7,457 nt of DNA, from positions 1 to 7,457 of the forward strand of contig DVOR01000106.1 of NCBI GenBank assembly GCA_018713405.1, read 5' to 3'. The notes under the pieces are model-generated. The model searched no databases and was not told the origin of the DNA. It saw nothing but the letters and a program-made list of their open reading frames with translations. This DNA is from Candidatus Spyradenecus faecavium (GTDB lineage: Bacteria; Verrucomicrobiota; Kiritimatiellia; RFP12; DVOR01). This document shows positions 6,826 through 7,457 of the stretch, piece by piece; position 1 is the stretch's first letter, and each line of letters starts with the position of its first letter. The position numbers were made by a program, and so were the translations under genes.

Positions 6826-6834
6826 ATTCTACCA
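6826..6834 (-). promoter_or_regulatory. Extended -10 promoter of the queF-queC-lipoprotein operon
   Basis: The minus strand carries TGGTAGAAT, identical to the element before pheS, in an AT-rich patch. Transcription would start near 6819, giving a leader of about 38 bases. No -35 box is evident upstream, where the DNA is a GC-rich run. Having the same nine bases in front of both operons strengthens both calls. Confidence 0.55.
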
Positions 6835-6890
6835 AAATCCGCCCCGCTCCGCCGCTATCCTTCTCCGCTTCATGGAGGGGTTGGGGGAAG

Positions 6891-6928
6891 ACACGAAGGA
6901 CACGAAAAACCACCAAGGCTCACGAAGG
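6891..6928. repeat. Degenerate 9-10 bp direct repeats, ACACGAAGG type
   Basis: Four consecutive units can be read: ACACGAAGG, ACACGAAAA, ACCACCAAGG and CTCACGAAGG. From general knowledge, similar CACGAAGGACACGAAG runs are scattered between genes in several PVC-group and other uncultured bacterial genomes; their role is unknown. No coding or promoter signal overlaps it. Confidence 0.6.
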
Positions 6929-6984
6929 AAAGAGCAAGGCAAGGATGCGCGGCGGGATAGGGGAGCACCCCCCTCTTTGCCCAT

Positions 6985-7049
6985 CGCCCCGCGGGGCGTT
7001 CCGTCCTACGTTCTCCGTTTTCCGTTCTCCGGGACGGCAGGGGCGCCCC
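6985..7049. repeat. Intergenic GC-hairpin element, copy A
   Basis: The element begins with the perfect palindrome CGCCCCGCGGGGCG (6985-6998), continues with GTTCC, then a pyrimidine-rich stretch built on CTCCGTTTTCCGTTCTCCG, and ends with GGGGCGCCCC (7040-7049). The stretch 7011-7033 is identical over 23 bases to 7241-7263 in copy B. It lies to the left of the palindrome array in the same orientation as copy B. Confidence 0.7.
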
Positions 7050-7052
7050 ACC

Positions 7053-7135
7053 AAACCCTAAGGGGTCGGAGGCGAAACCCTAAGGGGTTCGACCCAAAAC
7101 CCTAAGGGTTTCGGGGCAAACCCTTAAGGGTTTCG
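7053..7135. repeat. Array of four palindromic repeats, 21-22 bp period
   Basis: The core AAACCCTAAGGG recurs at 7053, 7075, 7097 and 7118 (the fourth as AAACCCTTAAGGG), giving steps of 22, 22 and 21 bp, close to two helical turns. Each unit is followed by GGTCGG, GGTTCG, TTTCGG or TTTCGG. Symmetry improves left to right: units 1 and 2 have 4-5 bp arms, unit 3 is a 15-bp palindrome around a central A, and unit 4 is a perfect 16-bp palindrome (AAACCCTTAAGGGTTT). The linkers between units differ. Placement on one face of the helix suggests cooperative binding by a dimeric protein, or an iteron-like array. That is inference and no binder is known. Confidence 0.8.
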
Positions 7136-7139
7136 GAAA

Positions 7140-7157
7140 TGCATAAGGACTTATGCA
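7140..7157. repeat. Perfect 8-bp-arm palindrome, dif-like
   Basis: TGCATAAG and CTTATGCA flank a 2-base centre GA. The wider 7136-7161 resembles a bacterial dif site. The left arm GAAATGCATAA shares 7 of 11 bases with the left arm of E. coli dif, including GCATAA. The right arm TTATGCAGAAT shares 8 of 11 with its right arm. The centre between these arms is 4 bases instead of the usual 6, which argues against a working dif. It lies about 120 bp past the stop of a Xer-type recombinase gene. The palindrome is certain, the function is not. Confidence 0.6.
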
Positions 7158-7158
7158 G

Positions 7159-7183
7159 AATCGGCCCCTCGTCGGGGCCGATT
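7159..7183. repeat. Strong hairpin with 10-bp perfect stem
   Basis: AATCGGCCCC (7159-7168) and GGGGCCGATT (7174-7183) are exact inverted copies around the 5-base loop TCGTC. It is the most stable simple stem in the region. It could end minus-strand transcription coming from the recombinase gene, but no T-run follows on the minus strand and only TTT on the plus strand, so a classical rho-independent terminator is not well supported. Confidence 0.65.
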
Positions 7184-7221
7184 TGGAAGTTTGGAAGTTT
7201 GGATGTTTGGAGGCTTGGTGT
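7182..7221. repeat. 8-bp tandem repeat (TTTGGAAG type), five units
   Basis: The units are TTTGGAAG, TTTGGAAG, TTTGGATG, TTTGGAGG and CTTGGTGT, at exact 8-base steps. The first two are identical and decay increases to the right. The start overlaps the last two bases of the 10-bp-stem hairpin. Such short tandem arrays can change copy number by slippage. Confidence 0.75.
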
Positions 7222-7222
7222 T

Positions 7223-7277
7223 GCCCCGTGGGGCGTTCCTTTCTCCGTTTTCCGTTCTCCGGGGCGCGGAGCGCCCC
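7223..7277. repeat. Intergenic GC-hairpin element, copy B
   Basis: This copy starts with GCCCCGTGGGGCGTTCC (7223-7239), one base different from copy A at 6986-7002. It contains the 23-base exact match at 7241-7263 and ends in a hairpin, GGGGCGC-GGA-GCGCCCC (7261-7277), that touches the recombinase stop codon. It is 4 bases shorter than copy A after the first hairpin. The terminal hairpin could protect or end the recombinase transcript, although no T-run follows it. Confidence 0.7.
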
Positions 7278-7457
7278 TAGTCGTGTCCGCGGGGGTGGGC
7301 GCGGCGGTAGGTGTCGGCGAGGCGTTCGGGGGCGAGGTGGGTGTAGACCTGGGTGGTGGCGGGGGAGGTGTGGCCGAGGAGCTCCTGCACCACGCGCAGG
7401 TCGGCGCCGTGGGTGAGGAGGTGGGTGGCGAAGGAGTGGCGGAGCTTGTGGGGGGAG
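7277..7457 (-). CDS. XerC/XerD-type tyrosine recombinase, C-terminal end (partial)
   Basis: Only the last 60 codons before and including the stop (TAG, 7279-7277) are visible; the gene continues past the right edge. The protein end reads HKLRHSFATHLLTHGADL, then VVQELLGHTSPATTQVYTHL, then a basic tail ending PRGHD. These are the HxLRH box with the second catalytic Arg, the LLGH box with the catalytic His, and the YTH motif with the nucleophilic tyrosine of the phage-integrase family. Spacing and wording match chromosomal XerC/XerD, which resolve chromosome dimers at dif with FtsK, but a mobile-element integrase cannot be excluded without the N-terminal half. Its stop touches a hairpin, and a dif-like palindrome lies about 120 bp beyond it. 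Confidence 0.93.
   Translation of the reverse strand, partial: SPHKLRHSFATHLLTHGADLRVVQELLGHTSPATTQVYTHLAPERLADTYRRAHPRGHD

Larger units (their letters stand above)
6782..7276. other. Repeat-rich intergenic region between queF and the recombinase gene
   Basis: This stretch of about 495 bases contains no convincing gene: the short frames crossing it change composition repeatedly and are built from repeats. Reading left to right it holds the queF leader and promoter, a run of degenerate ACACGAAGG repeats, a first copy of a GC-hairpin plus TTTTCCG element, four palindromes with a 21-22 bp period, a dif-like palindrome, a strong hairpin, an 8-bp tandem repeat and a second copy of the GC-hairpin element that reaches the recombinase stop codon. 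Both edges are 3' or 5' ends of minus-strand genes, so it separates two transcription units. Each part is listed separately. Confidence 0.8.

Noticed and set aside
6781..6834. preQ1 riboswitch in the queF leader
   Set aside because: The leader is only about 38 bases and lacks the stable first stem and the A-rich tail pairing of the known preQ1-I class; there is no room for the larger classes.
7053..7135. Telomere-like CCCTAAA repeat
   Set aside because: The units resemble plant-type telomere sequence but are separate palindromes with a 21-22 bp period, not head-to-tail 7-mers, and lie inside the window rather than at an end.
7053..7135. CRISPR array
   Set aside because: The repeats are short and the linkers are only about 5-6 bases, far below CRISPR spacer length; no cas genes are present.
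7159..7183. Classical rho-independent terminator
   Set aside because: The stem is strong, but no T-run follows on the minus strand, where the only nearby upstream gene is transcribed; kept as a hairpin only.
6818..7416. Small plus-strand frames in the intergenic region and over the recombinase gene
   Set aside because: They run across unrelated repeats or lie opposite the recombinase end, with no ribosome sites and no consistent composition.

Overview
This is a GC-rich bacterial window, dense with genes, in which seven protein genes are clearly supported by motif or by context. Their codons end almost always in G or C, and one long gene-poor strip is packed with small repeats. Short spaced motifs of the ACACGAAGG type, a TTTGGAAG tandem repeat and long Pro/Ala/Glu and Arg/Asp tails suggest an uncultured member of the PVC superphylum (Kiritimatiellota, Lentisphaerota or Verrucomicrobiota). 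That placement is an impression from general knowledge, not proven by any gene here.

Layout: the left edge (1-774, + strand) carries the C-terminal part of an unrecognised membrane protein. It meets the minus-strand block tail to tail with a 7-bp overlap. Everything else is on the minus strand. Reading in the direction of transcription from the right, a partial XerC/XerD-type tyrosine recombinase ends at 7277. About 500 bp of repeat-rich intergenic DNA follows (6782-7276). Then comes the operon queF - queC - peptide-binding lipoprotein (6781 to 3370), whose genes overlap by 1 and 4 bases. A second unit follows: pheS - nitroreductase - mutY (3322 to 768), with gaps of 12 and 2 bases. Each unit is preceded by the same extended -10 promoter core, TGGTAGAAT.

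How the genes work together: QueC makes preQ0 from 7-carboxy-7-deazaguanine and QueF reduces preQ0 to preQ1, so the first operon encodes two consecutive steps toward queuosine in tRNA. The third gene is an orphan solute-binding lipoprotein with a Tat-like signal and no permease or ATPase beside it; its link to queuosine is unknown. The second unit joins a translation enzyme (PheS, without PheT next to it), a small flavin oxidoreductase and the DNA repair glycosylase MutY.

The most unusual points are: a QueF enzyme with a roughly 185-residue disordered, charged N-terminal extension; an array of four palindromes with a 21-22 bp period between queF and the recombinase gene; a dif-like palindrome and a strong hairpin directly beside that array; and a pair of direct repeats that bracket the whole cluster. 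No complete new multi-gene system is evident, but the recombinase-adjacent repeat cluster is the best candidate for undescribed function.
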